Source: Anas platyrhynchos (lineage: Eukaryota; Chordata; Aves; Anseriformes; Anatidae). From it: 64,000 nucleotides of DNA. Below are positions 1 to 24,128 of this stretch, one piece after another. The stretch spans positions 1,929,501-1,993,500 of the forward strand of contig NC_092602.1 of the NCBI RefSeq assembly GCF_047663525.1. Reading direction: 5' to 3'. The first letter of the stretch is position 1; every line of letters starts with the position of its first letter. A program made the translations under genes and the position numbers. The notes under the pieces are model-generated. The model was given only the letters and a program-made list of their open reading frames with translations, was not told where the DNA came from and did not search any database.

Positions 1-8916
<8,916 letters not shown>

Positions 8917-9041
8917 GGTGCCCGCCGGGAGCCGGGGCCGCGGCCTCTCCCCCTCCCTGCTTCTCACATCGACCCCTCCCCGGGTGCCCCCCCCCCTTCC
9001 TCACGCCCCTTCCCCGGGGTCTCCCCTCGTTGTTTTTTTCT

Positions 9042-9070
9042 CCCCCCCCCCCCCTTTTTTTTTTTCCCCC
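9042..9070. repeat. C13-T11-C6 homopurine/homopyrimidine tract in the divergent promoter
   Basis: Thirteen C, eleven T and six C in succession. It lies between the PTPN11 start codon and the ZNF143-type site; on the PTPN11 sense strand it reads G6-A11-G13. Confidence 0.9.
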
Positions 9071-9311
9071 CTTCTCGACCGCCGGCGGCCTCAGGCCCCG
9101 CACAGCGCGGCGCGGCCCGCCCTGCGTCACGGCCGCGACATCGCCGCGCGACGCCGCCCCCTCCTCACGGCCAGGGGGGCCCTGACGGTGTCCGCCCCCC
9201 CCTCCCTTTCCCGGTGGCTACGGGGAACCGGGGACCCCCCGCGCTGAGGTAACGGGGGAGGGGGGGAGGGAGGGGTCCCTCCTATCCCATAGGGACCCCC
9301 CCTGTGGAAAA

Positions 9312-9330
9312 ACTACAAGTCCCAGCGTGC
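9312..9330 (+). promoter_or_regulatory. ZNF143/THAP11-type motif (ACTACAAGTCCCAGCGTGC)
   Basis: Matches the promoter element ACTACAnnTCCCAGnnTGC, bound by ZNF143 and the THAP11/HCFC1 complex, with only a variant in the nn positions. It lies about 70-90 bp upstream of the probable RPL6 start and within the divergent interval. Such motifs are common in bidirectional CpG-island promoters. Confidence 0.8.
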
Positions 9331-9346
9331 CTTGCGGCCGGCGCGG

Positions 9347-9354
9347 TGACGTCA
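9347..9354. promoter_or_regulatory. Palindromic CRE (TGACGTCA)
   Basis: Perfect 8-bp CREB/ATF consensus about 45-50 bp upstream of the probable RPL6 cap site. Being palindromic, it can serve both directions. Confidence 0.75.
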
Positions 9355-9387
9355 GGCGCGGCGCTGGGTTTAGAGGGGGGAGGGGGG

Positions 9388-9396
9388 CCGGAAGTG
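9388..9396 (+). promoter_or_regulatory. ETS/GABP site (CCGGAAGTG)
   Basis: Exact high-affinity ETS-family core, placed immediately before the pyrimidine start of RPL6 exon 1. This is a typical arrangement in ribosomal-protein and housekeeping promoters. Confidence 0.72.
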
Positions 9397-9398
9397 GG

Positions 9399-9418
9399 CC
9401 CCTTTGGCTCCCCGGAAG
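9399..9418 (+). other. RPL6: RPL6 exon 1, noncoding, TOP-like 5' end
   Basis: A pyrimidine run (CCCCTTT) begins at about 9399, followed by GGCTCCCCGGAAG and a strong donor, GT at 9419 in AAG|GTAAGA. A 5' terminal oligopyrimidine start with a very short noncoding exon is the usual design of ribosomal-protein genes and confers mTOR-dependent translation. The donor is clear. The exact cap base and exon length (about 20 nt) are inferred. Confidence 0.68.
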
Positions 9419-9420
9419 GT

Positions 9421-9430
9421 AAGATGGCGG
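9421..9430 (+). promoter_or_regulatory. YY1 site (AAGATGGCGG) just inside RPL6 intron 1
   Basis: Canonical YY1 motif overlapping the start of the first intron, just downstream of the cap site. YY1 in this position and orientation is characteristic of TATA-less ribosomal-protein promoters. The ATG in it is intronic and is not the RPL6 start codon. Confidence 0.7.
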
Positions 9431-10018
9431 AGCGGTGCTGCTCAGCGCAGGGCCCCGGCGGCCGCCATCCGCCGCCATCCGGCCGCGGGGCGCTGCGATG
9501 GGGATCAGGGAGGGTTGAGGAGGGGAGAGGGGAGCGGGAGGAGGCGGGTGGGTCGCGGATGGGCCGCGGAGGAGCGAGGGGGCCGCGGATGGAGCCTCCC
9601 GGGGCCTAGCAGGGGGTCGGGGCCTGGCTCGGCTCCGGGCTGGGGGCGCTGAGCAGCGCCGGGCTGGCGGCAGGGGAGCGGCAGCGGAGCTCTGAGGCGT
9701 GGCGGGGCTCAGGAAGCCCAGCAGGGGTGTAGGGGTCCTGAGTTTCGGGTGCTGTGCGTCTGCAGTCTCCTGGGTGCCCCGTGGTGAGGTGTTGAGGCAT
9801 CTCGCAGCGGTCCCAAGCAGCGTTCTGTGCGGGTGAGCAGTGCCTGGGGTGGGCTTCAGCTCTGCAGTGTTCCTGTTTGCACTGGCTGTAGGAAGTGTCT
9901 AAGAACCACTAGGCTGGTGCAAAGGCTTGATTTGTGATTCTTTCTATCGGTTTTAGCATCTCAAACGTTGCTCCGTGCATCTAGTAATGTGTGTTTGTTG
10001 CTCTGTTCGCATCCACAG

Positions 10019-13002
<2,984 letters not shown>

Positions 13003-13020
13003 CTGTTTTGAAAGCACCAC

Positions 13021-13026
13021 ATTAAA
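13021..13026 (+). terminator. RPL6: RPL6 polyadenylation signal (ATTAAA)
   Basis: The common variant signal ATTAAA lies 18 nt after the stop codon, with a GT/T-rich stretch about 25-40 nt further on. This gives a very short 3' UTR, as usual for ribosomal-protein genes. Canonical AATAAA hexamers at 13335-13340 and 13405-13410 could act as weaker downstream sites. Confidence 0.82.
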
Positions 13027-13042
13027 TTTGAAGGCAAAACAC

Positions 13043-16000
13043 AAGGATTTCTGGTGTCTTCATTGCATTCCTTAATTGCATGCGTTACGTAAATCTTACA
13101 AATAGTTGCGTAAAGGATAGTAAAACTATTTGTGGTATAAAGCTCTGAGGGCCTATATGCAGATGACTAGAATTTCGAGTGAGTGTATATGGTTTGGGGA
13201 GTGGTGGTGCTTTGTTTTTGTGAGGTTTGGGGCTTTTTGATTGGTTTTGCTTTTTTCTTGCGCTATCTGGTACAAACAGAAGAGAAGAAGCAGTTGCATT
13301 TCAAATTGCTTCACTGTAAATGAGTTGCAGAAAAAATAAACGAGTTATCTTCTGGGAATAGAGGATGTAAATGCTGGCTGAATACCCTTCAGGACATGTT
13401 CCAGAATAAACATCCAGCTCGGTGTCAGTGCCGGTGGAGTTCTCTGCATCCCTACTGCTGAAACCAGTGCTTCAGGTATCTTCTGTGAAGAGCAAGGTCG
13501 TAGCAACAGCCCACTGCTGGGTGACTCATTAGCATTTTACAGTTTGTATAGAGCTTTGTTGAAATGATATTTCTGATGAACTGCTTTGATCCATCAATCA
13601 CTACATAAACCCTGGCAAATATAGCAGCTTCTCAGTGGCATTTCAGGAGCTGCGCCTTGCATTTTTAAGTGGAAACACTGGGGATAGTCTTGCGAGTTTT
13701 GCAGGGTAACTTAGCTTTGGAATCAACAAAATTTGGAATGTATGTTCCTTCCCAAATCCCATGTTTGTTTCCTGTTTATCTGTGGGCTTTGACATCTTTA
13801 GTTGGGAAGCAAAAATCCTCGCCATTGCAGTACCTGTGGAGATAAAAACAAAACCATGACTTCTAATTCTGTAGTCTGAGAAATTAGTTAAAAAGCTGTA
13901 ACAGTTTCTGTGAAAGGCCAGTATATCGCTGTCCTGGGAAACTTGGGGAGTCAGCAAATTTTCTTATCTTAGAAATTAGCAGCAGAAAGAGTAGAGAACG
14001 ATCATCCTGTCTGCTTGCTTTCTCTGTTGAGGTCAGTTATCAGATCTCTGGAAGAGGCTGTTTGGGCAGTAATAGCTCTGCTCTTACAGAAGCTGAGGAT
14101 GTACATTATTAACAAATCTGGCATGCCTGAGCTCTTTCTTAGCCAGACTTAGGCAGGAAACCAGGCTTATATAACTGCACCATCTGTCTTCCCATTAATT
14201 CATAGCTGAAAGTAGCCAATGGGGTCAAACTTGACAGGGAGTTGAGATTTCATCTAATTCATCTGAGCTTCGTGTAAAGGCTAGAAAAGGGAGTAATAAG
14301 AGCCCTTGCTGAGGTGGAAGCTCACATCTTGTCTCATACTAGTCACGAGAGCATTGACGAGGAAGGAGGAGTCAGGCTTTATGTGCTCCAGAAGCAAAGG
14401 GAGGAAAAAAAAGTCAAAACACTGGAGAATACCTGGCTCTGGGTTCTTGCACATGAGGGACTGTGCTCATTTTATAGCTAATGCTGGCTGGTCTTGCAGA
14501 GTATGGAGGTGTTAGAACACTAATTAATCTACCATCCTCTTGATAATGTAAAACTTGATGTTAGCCTGGTTCAGCAGAGGGAGCCAGTGAGCAAGCTTTG
14601 TCTGAATGCAGCACTCCTGGCTGCTGCCTGGGTGTGCGTCTCATGACGCTCTGCGAGGTTCTGCCCTGTGCTGCTCCAGGAATCTGTTTATTTTTCGCTG
14701 TCGTCAGAACTACATTTGTGATGAGTTGCATCTTTTCGTTGTATGTGGTGTGGTGGGTGAGGGGTATAGTCAGAGGCTTCTTAAATTGGCGTGAGATTTT
14801 GCTGCAGTGAGGGGACTGGCCTGTTTACATAAATCAGCTCTAAAAAGCCTAAAAAGCGTTGCACGCATCTCACTGCTAGCACTAAAATAAATTTACCGGT
14901 ACTACCAAAGGAAAATTGTTTGATGTTCAGAAATCTGACTTAAAGAAAAAAGTCTATGTAGGAATACTTAAATGGGTAAAGGGTGAAACAAGAAAGTAGA
15001 CCTCCTTATCTATATAATCTGTAGCTCCATGCAGTATTGCAAAGCCTGCAAACCAAGATTCAGTTGCGCAGTTGTGGTCTAAGAACACTTAAGAGGTGCT
15101 AAGGCTTCCATCCTTCCCCTCTCTGGGAATGGGGAAGTTGTAATAAAACAGTTCTGCTGGCTTGTCTAAGAATAGCCAGGCATTCAGACGTAATGGTGTT
15201 TTCTGTAATTATCAATTACTTGGACACATTCCTCATTTGTGTATCAGACGATGTGAAATAACACTGAGAACCATTAGCCTTGTTTACTGCACAGGGAGGC
15301 TGTGACTCCTGGTGTGCTGTCAGGATGTGATTTGGTAATGTAATTCAGTTGTCCTCTTAGGTCTTGGTGCAGAGGAATGGTCTCGTGTGCTGCTGCCTCC
15401 TCTGCCCCGCCACTGTCACTTGTCTGACTAGGTGGTGAGCCAGGAGCTAAAGCAGCCCGAAACACAGCCCTGTGAGGGGGGGGAGGGATGAATGTTTCCT
15501 TCAGGGATCTAAAGCAGCACTGAGTCACTGTTGGCCCAGATGAATGTTGGTGTCAGTACAAAGGACGTGGGAGCAGGCCAGTTTCTGGGGATGCTGGTGG
15601 TTAAGTCAAATTTTAACATCAAATCAAGCCTTTGCAGTGCCCAGCATTTCCTCAGGCTTCACGGCAGAAAATTGGGGACAGCAAAACCCTCATCTTTCAT
15701 GAGGAAAAGTAGCCTGTGGACAGCTGTGATTTGTCTCACTCTTAACCTCTAAAATATGTTCCTTGAGTTCTGTGAAATCCAGCATTTCTCTGAAATGCTT
15801 TGGACTGGGGGATGGAAAAGAGGAAAAACGAGGTCTGTACAGATGGCCAGCTGAGAAACAATGTGAATGTTCCGAAGGATTTTTCAATCTAGATAATGCT
15901 GTCCGCCACCTGAAAAAGACTTCCATCAAATAAAAGCTTTTGTGTGCGTTCTTGCTGTCCCACAGCTTTTCTCATTCTGAGCATGTAAACAGATCTGCAG

Positions 16001-19000
16001 TCCTGGCTAGCTGAGTCATTGCTTTTCACTGAGCATCCCCCACAGAAGAAGCTAGAGACATCCAAAGCCTCAGTCACCCAATGAAAAGTGCTGGAGATGT
16101 GCAGGTCCAAAAATAGTGACAGACTCAACCACAGCAGCACTTCATTAGCATCAAATGTGCTCTTTGCTTCAGCTGCCTAATAAAGTGATATGTAATTATA
16201 ATAAAGCATCCTTGTGAGAGGAAAGACGGAGGGATATTGGCTTTCTCGGGGAATTGGTAATAAGATGCGATGCCTTATTAGCTGTGAGCACCTATTTTTA
16301 CCTATTAGCTGCTTCTGCGAAATGACCTGGTGGATTGAGTCCAGGCCAGAGAGGCCCTGTCCCAGCTGCTGTGTTGGCAGTCTTGGGAGGCAGGCGTTAG
16401 CTCAGCTGCTGGGACCAGGAGCCTTAGGGGAAGCTGAAGCTCAGTTGCAAGACGAGGTACTCTCCAGTGCCAGGTTTGTGAAGAATGTTACCTTTTGGCA
16501 TTTCAGGTTAGACATGCTTTTTTTTTTAACATTAAGAGAAGCTGCTATTGCTAGAATGCTTTTTTTTTTGCCTGTCTGTACTGTTTTAGCCAGGTGTTGA
16601 ATCCCATTCTTTGCTGAAATACGCCCAGATATCCAGCAGTCAGTTATTGAGTTCACCTCTGCTATAGCATACCTGCAGAATGTGCCTCGTCTCCCAGGGG
16701 CAGCTGAACCATTTTTTTCTCAGCGTATTTCTACCTGATCCTTGTCTTTCCTCTCGTCATAGCTCACAGAACCGTTGCTCTATGTATGCCCAGCCCCACT
16801 TCTGGAAAAAGTTGTTTGGGATCTTCTCACAAGCTCAATAAAGAGAACTTGGGAATAGTTTATTTGTCTTCACCACCTGGAGAAAGCTCTGCTTTAACCT
16901 CACACTGTAGGCAAGATCAGCTGAGAAACCATTCACAGACAAGGAGAGCTGGCTTAAGCTGCCTTCCTCTAGCAAGTGCAAGATAACTCCTTCCCCTCTT
17001 CTATTGCTGAGTCTTATCTCATTTTAAATAATTCAAGCACTGGAAACCCCATCCAATAGATTTTTTTACTAACACAATTTGTTCTAGATTCTCTGTATAT
17101 TCTTTCAGTGCATTTTGTTTCTTAAAGTGAAGAGGGCTTCATGATTTCTCCTTGTTAAGAACAACAAAAAGGAGTTTTCTAACCAATGCTTAAAACTAGG
17201 CAAGCAATTCTCCTGCTCAGTTTGAAACTGGACAGCAGAGTTCAGCCCTGCTATGAAGGTCGTGTTACTGATGTCTCTTAAAGTTCTGTAAGGATAAGAG
17301 ATGACACAATTTTCCTGTGCAGTTTAGGGCATTAAGCAGTATACCAACCTACAAATATTAGTGGCTCCTAATGCATGCAGAGTTCCCAGTAACTTATGTG
17401 AGGATGCAGTAAAATGGGAACTCCTTACCTGCTAATTTGATTCCTTTAGTTCTCCTACATCGCAGTCTGCACTTAAGCACTTGCAACTCGCATTGTTTAA
17501 GCAATTACAGCAATTAAATCCATATTTGTATAAGGATCTTATGCATAGTAGTTCTCCATATATTGTTTTGTATTGTTCAGGAAGCCACTAATTGAACAAA
17601 GTGAGCCAGTTCTACGGGCTGTAGTCAGCATTTGTCATGCAGGAGGGCTGGTCTGTGAGGATTACATGCGGAATTTAACATGCTTACCATTAAGTAACCA
17701 TGAAATTTCTTGTTTAGTTGTTTGTTTTTTTTTTCCTTGTTTTGCAGATTCATTACTGTATCGTTTAGTCTATTATGTTTGTACAAGACAGTCAGCTAAA
17801 AGACTTAGGATCTCTGGTGACGTGTTTCTGCACTCTCACCAATTAGCAGTTCCTAGCACTGCCTGCAGAATTTTTCTAACAGTTGCAATAAACAACTTCT
17901 CATACTTTACACGCACTGAGCACATTGGCTGTGTGACACCCAACAGAGGTAAAAACTGCCATTATAACACCAAGAAACTGTACACAAAGGTAAAAAGATT
18001 TATCTAGTCCATTGGAGCAAGCCAGGGGGATGCTGAGAACCTCACCAAGCAGCACTAGAGAAGGCTTTAAAGCCTGACGAAGAAAATAGGAGACTAAACT
18101 AGAAGCAATTACATTTTCATCTATTCTGTCAGTCCTATGTGATCTAGAGGTTTTTCACTTTCTTGACAGATGCACTTAGAATGTAATTGTTTTTAAAATT
18201 AAGGTCTTCAGGTATAACACATGGCATCCTATTGTTCAAAAGGCTCATTTTCACACAAGGAAAAAAAATACAAAGACCAAATGTGCAAAAATAGTCCTAG
18301 GCAGAATTTTATGTCCTTTATGTACAAGGAAGGGTGGTTATGTTCCAGAAAAAACTAGTATGAAGGTCCTAAAAAGAATAATGCATGCTTAAAATGTTTC
18401 TTGGGAGATGTTTGGGTAAAATCATCATTCAGATTACTGATGTAAATGTCCTGCTAAGCTGAAGTGAAAATCTGCTTCATGGAGTTTTGTTGAAGTTAGT
18501 GGGCAACCATGGCTGTTCCTTAAAATAAGCACAAAAAATAAACAAACACCTCTCTGGAATCAGAGAACCAAAACAGCAACTATTGCTCCAACACATGGCA
18601 AAACTTCTGTACATTGCACATTATCCACATGGTTTCCCTCTGAACTAGCACAGAAAGTGCAGAAAGGGCATTGGAAATCTGGAGCTTTAAATTTGTGTGA
18701 GAGAAAAGAAGCAAACACGTGCCTATACTAGCAGCACACAGGATGAAAATACTGGCTTTGGTCAAAGTATTGTACACAAAAATCTGTGGTTTATCTAGTC
18801 CAATACTCTGGGAAAGTACACTTTGTAAATGCTTTGTAAATAAACAGGACTTCATCAAGTCGATGCCTAGCATCATCATGTAATCATCTCCTAACACAGG
18901 CAACCCATGAATCTCCAAACTGGCTAACAGCTTGAATCAAAAAATGAAAATAATACAAGCACCATAAAAAATTATGTGGCTTGGGCTTACTTGAAATAAC

Positions 19001-22000
19001 AGCTGATTTCACAAATACCTGAGAAGAGTGTCCCAGCGTGAGCCTGTCAGTGCAGCTGTCTCCTGAGGGTTTTTCAGAATAATCGTTAGAATCTGTCATG
19101 CACAATCCATAGCCCTGTGACAGCAGTGGAAGAACGGGGTGATGAGCACAACGCACGTAATATGGCCACTGCATTGGGTGTGAAAGGCTGAGCCAGTGTC
19201 TATTTGTGAACTGATAATCTAATGAAGGCAGTGATGCTGCAATAGTCCTCCAAAGAGTTGGTGGGCCTTGAAGGCTGACAGACAGTGCTGCTCTCAGTTC
19301 TTCCATTGCCTGATTGCTCGTGAAGTTATTTTACTTGAAGGGTAATTAACTGTTCTTCGCGGTTTATCTGCAGGCTACTTGTGATGCTCTTTTTAAACAA
19401 ATGCTGCTGTGTTGTTAAGCATAAAGCCAAGGGTTTATAAAACAATTTCAGAAGAGTGATTTTACCTGTCAACACTGGGATTTTATTAACACTTGACATT
19501 CAAACGCAGCATTAATAAACTCAGCTCTACAACATTACAAAGAAACTGTCCTACCTCTAGCAGCATGAAAATATTTCCAACCATGCTGGCCTCATCTGGG
19601 GGCCAGTCCATCACAAGTCTGTGAAATGATGATTTATTTGGCCTTTACTGGCTTCTGCCATCTGTCTGTAAGGAACAGAAGGAAAAACAGGTGAGTCATA
19701 GTGAGCAGAGCAAGACTGCACCTCTCACAGAAATCAGCAACATCCCTTCACTAACAAAACCACCGTAGACATATATACCCTTTTTTGTTTGTCTCTCTCA
19801 TATTTATACTCAATGTAAGTTGCTCACCTGCTATGACTTTATTGCATAACAGTTCTTACTCTTCCTTTAAAAGTAGATTATTGGCTGGAAAATACAGGAA
19901 AAGAACAAAGTCCTTCAAGAAAGAAAGGAAGGGGAGGCCGGCACTAAGGGAAGAGCACCTTTGGAATTGTGGGCACTTACAGCTGCAAAACAACACCACA
20001 CAGAGAGCAAAATTGTTCTCCCCAGAGGAGAAGGCATTCCAATTTGCACTGCATGGCTTCAGTTCTCAATTAGTGGCTTTCAATTTGAGTTTGTTTTGAA
20101 TGCCTGTCACCACTGAAGAGAAAATCAGTGCAGTGTATAGCATTTGCTCAGGCCAGGGATTCACTGACCTGGCTTCCTTTTCTTAGGAAAAGGGTAGTTA
20201 GTGCTGCAGTGCCTGTAAAAACCTGCTAATTAAGTCTTCACAGGATCTTGGAACTGATTAGTGAATTTCAAGTAGAAGACAATGATAATAGATGCTCCAA
20301 AGCCACCTCATTAAAACTCCTCACTTAAAATCGAGTTTTGGCTTTTTCTTTTGTGTCCTGTTGTTTCAGACTTTCTGGTCACTGTTTTCCAACACCCTTG
20401 CAAGTTATACCTATTCTACCTCCTTAGAGGTGTGCTCATGGAAGGCAAATCATTTTTAGATGAACAAAATGTAATGACTTTGAGAGTTTATTCCCAATAT
20501 TGCTGTCCTGGCACAGGTGACTGAATAGATTTTGCAACAGGGTCAGCATACATTTATCCAAAACTTACAAAGCCCCAGCTCTTGCCTTTTGCAGTAAATG
20601 CCTGCCTCAGGCTTTTCTCTCTGGATGACACCTACAAAACAAGGCTTCTTTGATGGAAACAAGCTGGCAAAATGCTTCTTCTTGCCATTGTTGAGTAATT
20701 CCTCCATCATTCCCTCCTTTACTGTTTCTCCCTGCATACAAGCTACTACATGATGTTCCCAAAGCTGCCTTTCTTTTTTTTTTTTTCTTTCTCCTTCCTA
20801 CAGATCCTTCTGCTTTCTCCCTGCCATGGGTATGGAAATTACTTTGACCAGAGAAAACAGCAAATGGACTTTAAGAAACCATCTTGTTCTGTTCCATGAG
20901 ATCATGCCCCCATCGGGCCCAGAAGGCAATCCTCCGAAGGCAATCCAGTCCATTACCTCACCATACGAATGGGAACGGCTTCCCAATGTCTGCTCTGTAT
21001 CTCCTCAGCTGCATTTTAAGCCCCTAATGTCTTGTCCTGTCCATAGCAGTTTATTTCTTCTTTCTCTGCTTCACTCTTTCACATATTACCGTGTCTCCTC
21101 TCTGTCTTCTCTTATTCAGACTAAACATTACCAAACCCTTTCAAAATTTCCCCATAGGCTGTACTTTCAAGTTGCCTGACTGCTCTCACCAAGACGTTCT
21201 CCAGCCCATCAGTGGACTTCTTGAAAAGCAGTGGCCAATTCCAAATTCAGCTCTCTAGGGCACACTTCATATTTTACTTTTAAGCAGGTCTGTTCCGTGT
21301 CTGTAAAACATTACAGCAAGATTTTGGTTTTGAACGAACTTTACAGCTGCTACAGAAGGACAGATAATAATAAAAAGTAAGTGGTATAGACAAATTCTTG
21401 CCAGTAATAGTAGTCCCAGCTTTCCACCCACTTACCCATTCATACATTTCATTTTGCTCTATTTATTATATGTACGTTAAATTCTCAGTGTCAAAATATT
21501 CCTAACCTTACCATATGATGGATTTAGACTGAGATATATGAATGAAATTAAACCAGCCTGATACTTAGAAGTTTTCCTAGATAATTTGACTTTCTGGCAC
21601 TCCAAAAAGCCATGAAAACTTACAGTTTATTTTACTCCCAAAGTGTTTCCTGTAAGATAGCGAGACATTTATCAACAAGAAATGAAACACCCAACATGCA
21701 TTTGTTTCATTTTTTTGATGAGTTCTGCTTTGTCACAGACAAAAACTAAGCAACCTTATTTGTAAGGAGTAGCTTCTGAATTGGAATAGTTAGCATTTTT
21801 GGCTAGGATAGCCAGATCATTAGGGTAGTAGAAAAATGCCAAAGCCTGATGAAGATATTAGACAAAAGACAAACAGAATATTGATGGGATGGTAGTTAAT
21901 TTAGATGTTACTTGACCTGACCTCTACAGTTCAAGGGAAATGTATTTTTGTTATAGAATACAAAGAACATGAGCACGTTGGGCCACATATCCTTTTTCCA

Positions 22001-23880
22001 GACTTTAATTCTAATTACCAGCTAATTTCAGTTCAGTGAAGCACTGTTGGCATGACAAGCTGTACAAGTGTTAATGTTTAAAAGAAAAAAAAAATAGAAG
22101 TTGACAGACCTGCCTAATGTCTGTCAGGATTAGGCAAATTCAGGTAGGGTAGGTACCTTCACAAGCAGACACAATCCTCTCTGTACTTGGGACTTTGTAG
22201 CAGTGAAGACCATCCCAGGGGAGCGTGAAAGGAAAAATGTCCTTTATCCCTGTATTGTTACATTGCAAATGCCAAAATTGCAAAATTAAAACATTTTTTG
22301 TTAAATATTCTGTAAAAACTCTGTCCAACTTTTACTCAACTAAAATAGGTGCTGTGCGGGGGCATCCTGAAGGGGAAAGAGAACTTCTTTCTCCTTTTTT
22401 GAGTTTTGTAAAACAGCTCTTGTTCAACATGAAGTGCCAAGAACTTTGCCTCCCCAGCCATACCATGAAGTTAGCAGTCATGTACCCAGCAGGGGCAGAG
22501 CTCCCAGGGCACAGCATCGTGGCACCTGCACGTACACCCCTTGCTGCTTCCACACCTTGTGATACAGCTGCTGTCCCCATGCTTCACATTTCCATCAGGC
22601 TCTGGCGACTCGAACATCGTTCTCCTCCCCCAGGAAGCCCGACGGCAGGTTTGACAACATGCTTTGATCAGCACTGAATGAACATTTCAGGGAGTCTCGT
22701 GAATCAGATTCCAACCTTGGAGATCACCGCACCCATCTCCTGCAGGAGTCGTGGACAGGGAGTTAACATCCTGTTTGCCTGGCCGTACGCAGGGGCGCTC
22801 TGACAGCACCGTGATCCAGGGGTTAACACGTCCCATTTGCTGCGTGACCTACTGAGGGTGGCTTCACGTTGCAAGTCCCTGTAAAATACAAGTGTGAAGT
22901 AAAACAGTTTGGGGAGAGGAGGAAAATATGCTGCATTTAAAGACGAGAGAGCTTTGACATGTTTAACTGATCCATTCTCATTTTTTAGCTATCAAAGATT
23001 TTAAATTATATCAGGCCATAACTGTGGAACTAATAAAAGTGGAGCTAATACCGATTTTGCTAAAATTAAAGCTGACGTCTCTTAAGATAAAATTAAAAAA
23101 AAAAAAAAGACAAACAAAACAAACCACAGACATTTTAGATGTCGGCCTTGGGACAAAAGGCATCTTTGAGTAACCAGGCAATGCTCCTAGAAGAAAAAAC
23201 AAAAGTCTGTATGTTCTGTATTTGTAAACGAAGTTCTTTCTTGTTATCAGTGAATAAGTCTCAAACACGGAGATTTGAAGGATTAATATTTCAACCAGTT
23301 TACACGGAAAATTCTAGAAAAATGTTGAAATACAAATGTAGAAACTCAAACTATTTCTTGAGACTGTAATTGAAAATCAGCTTATGACACTTTTTCTTCC
23401 AAAGAGTTTTATATAAAACTTGTAAAATAAGTGGTAAATTTGAATTAAACTAGAGAAACTTCTGATGAAGGTTTATTTTGGCTTTGTGTATTAGCCCCAC
23501 CTCTATGCAGACCACTTTCAGCATTGCAATAGCACTGCCAAGCTCCTCTCCTCTACGAGAAGTAAACACTGCAGATCTTGCGGCCTACATTGATGAAAAA
23601 AACTAACATTTTCGTAACCAATTCTTGAAAACCGATATTAAAATCCTCACATCTCACTCAGGTTGTTTGGGATACTGACAATTTAACATTACAAACCCTG
23701 AGAAATGCTTTATAAAGAGGATCTTGTAGTAATTTGTATGAGTTATATAAAATCATCTTGTTCCGTTTGTATTTTTACAATGTTAAACAGAATATTGTAG
23801 CAGATTTTTTTCACTTATTTTTTTCCTCATTTTACTGCACATGTTTTCAGGGAGGTTGAATTTTAAAACAGTACAGAATA
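13043..23880. other. RPL6-HECTD4 intergenic spacer, left part
   Basis: About 10.8 kb of AT-leaning unique sequence. I see no exon chain, tRNA or rRNA, and no identifiable retroposon. The longer open frames (17573-18007 plus, 18884-19306 minus, 22225-22677 plus) lack recognisable domains and any splice context. An A-rich run near 23095-23109 is the only obvious simple sequence. Distant regulatory elements are possible but cannot be recognised without alignment. Confidence 0.6.
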
Positions 23881-23889
23881 GCTGTCTGG

Positions 23890-24128
23890 TTGCATGTGGG
23901 GTTGTGTAAAGGCTCCCCTGGGGAGTTCAGTTGTACCCAAAACCTTCCATTGGGGGCACTTTTTGATGGGAGAAAGGGGCTCCGTACGTGTTTTTTGGGG
24001 TCCTATTTTAAATTCTTCTCAGTGTTCCGGTTAGGGTTACGTTTAGGGTTGTTCAGAAAGAGCGAAGACACAGAGTCCAGTTGCATGTGGGGCTGCGTAA
24101 AGGCTCCCCTGGGGAGTTCAGTTGTACC
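23890..24128 (+). repeat. 48-bp direct repeat pair flanking telomere-like motifs
   Basis: Positions 23890-23937 and 24081-24128 match at 46 of 48 bases by eye (start TTGCATGTGGGG, end AGTTCAGTTGTACC); the offset is 191 bp. Between them, at about 24029-24050, is GGTTAGGGTTACGTTTAGGG, which holds two TTAGGG hexamers. Not matched to a named repeat family; it may be a decayed tandem or satellite fragment. Confidence 0.8.

Noticed and set aside
9424..9609. ATG GCG GAG... at 9424 as the RPL6 start codon
   Set aside because: It follows a strong GTAAG donor and lies in the intron. The encoded peptide is unrelated to eL6, while the ATG at 10019 gives the family N terminus.
17573..19306. Intergenic frames of 144 (plus), 112 and 140 codons (minus)
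   Set aside because: No recognisable motif, no flanking splice sites with matching phase, and average intergenic composition; length is within chance for this much sequence.
24029..24050. Interstitial telomere array
   Set aside because: Only two TTAGGG hexamers with a broken spacer, too few for a true interstitial telomeric block; kept only as part of the repeat-pair finding.
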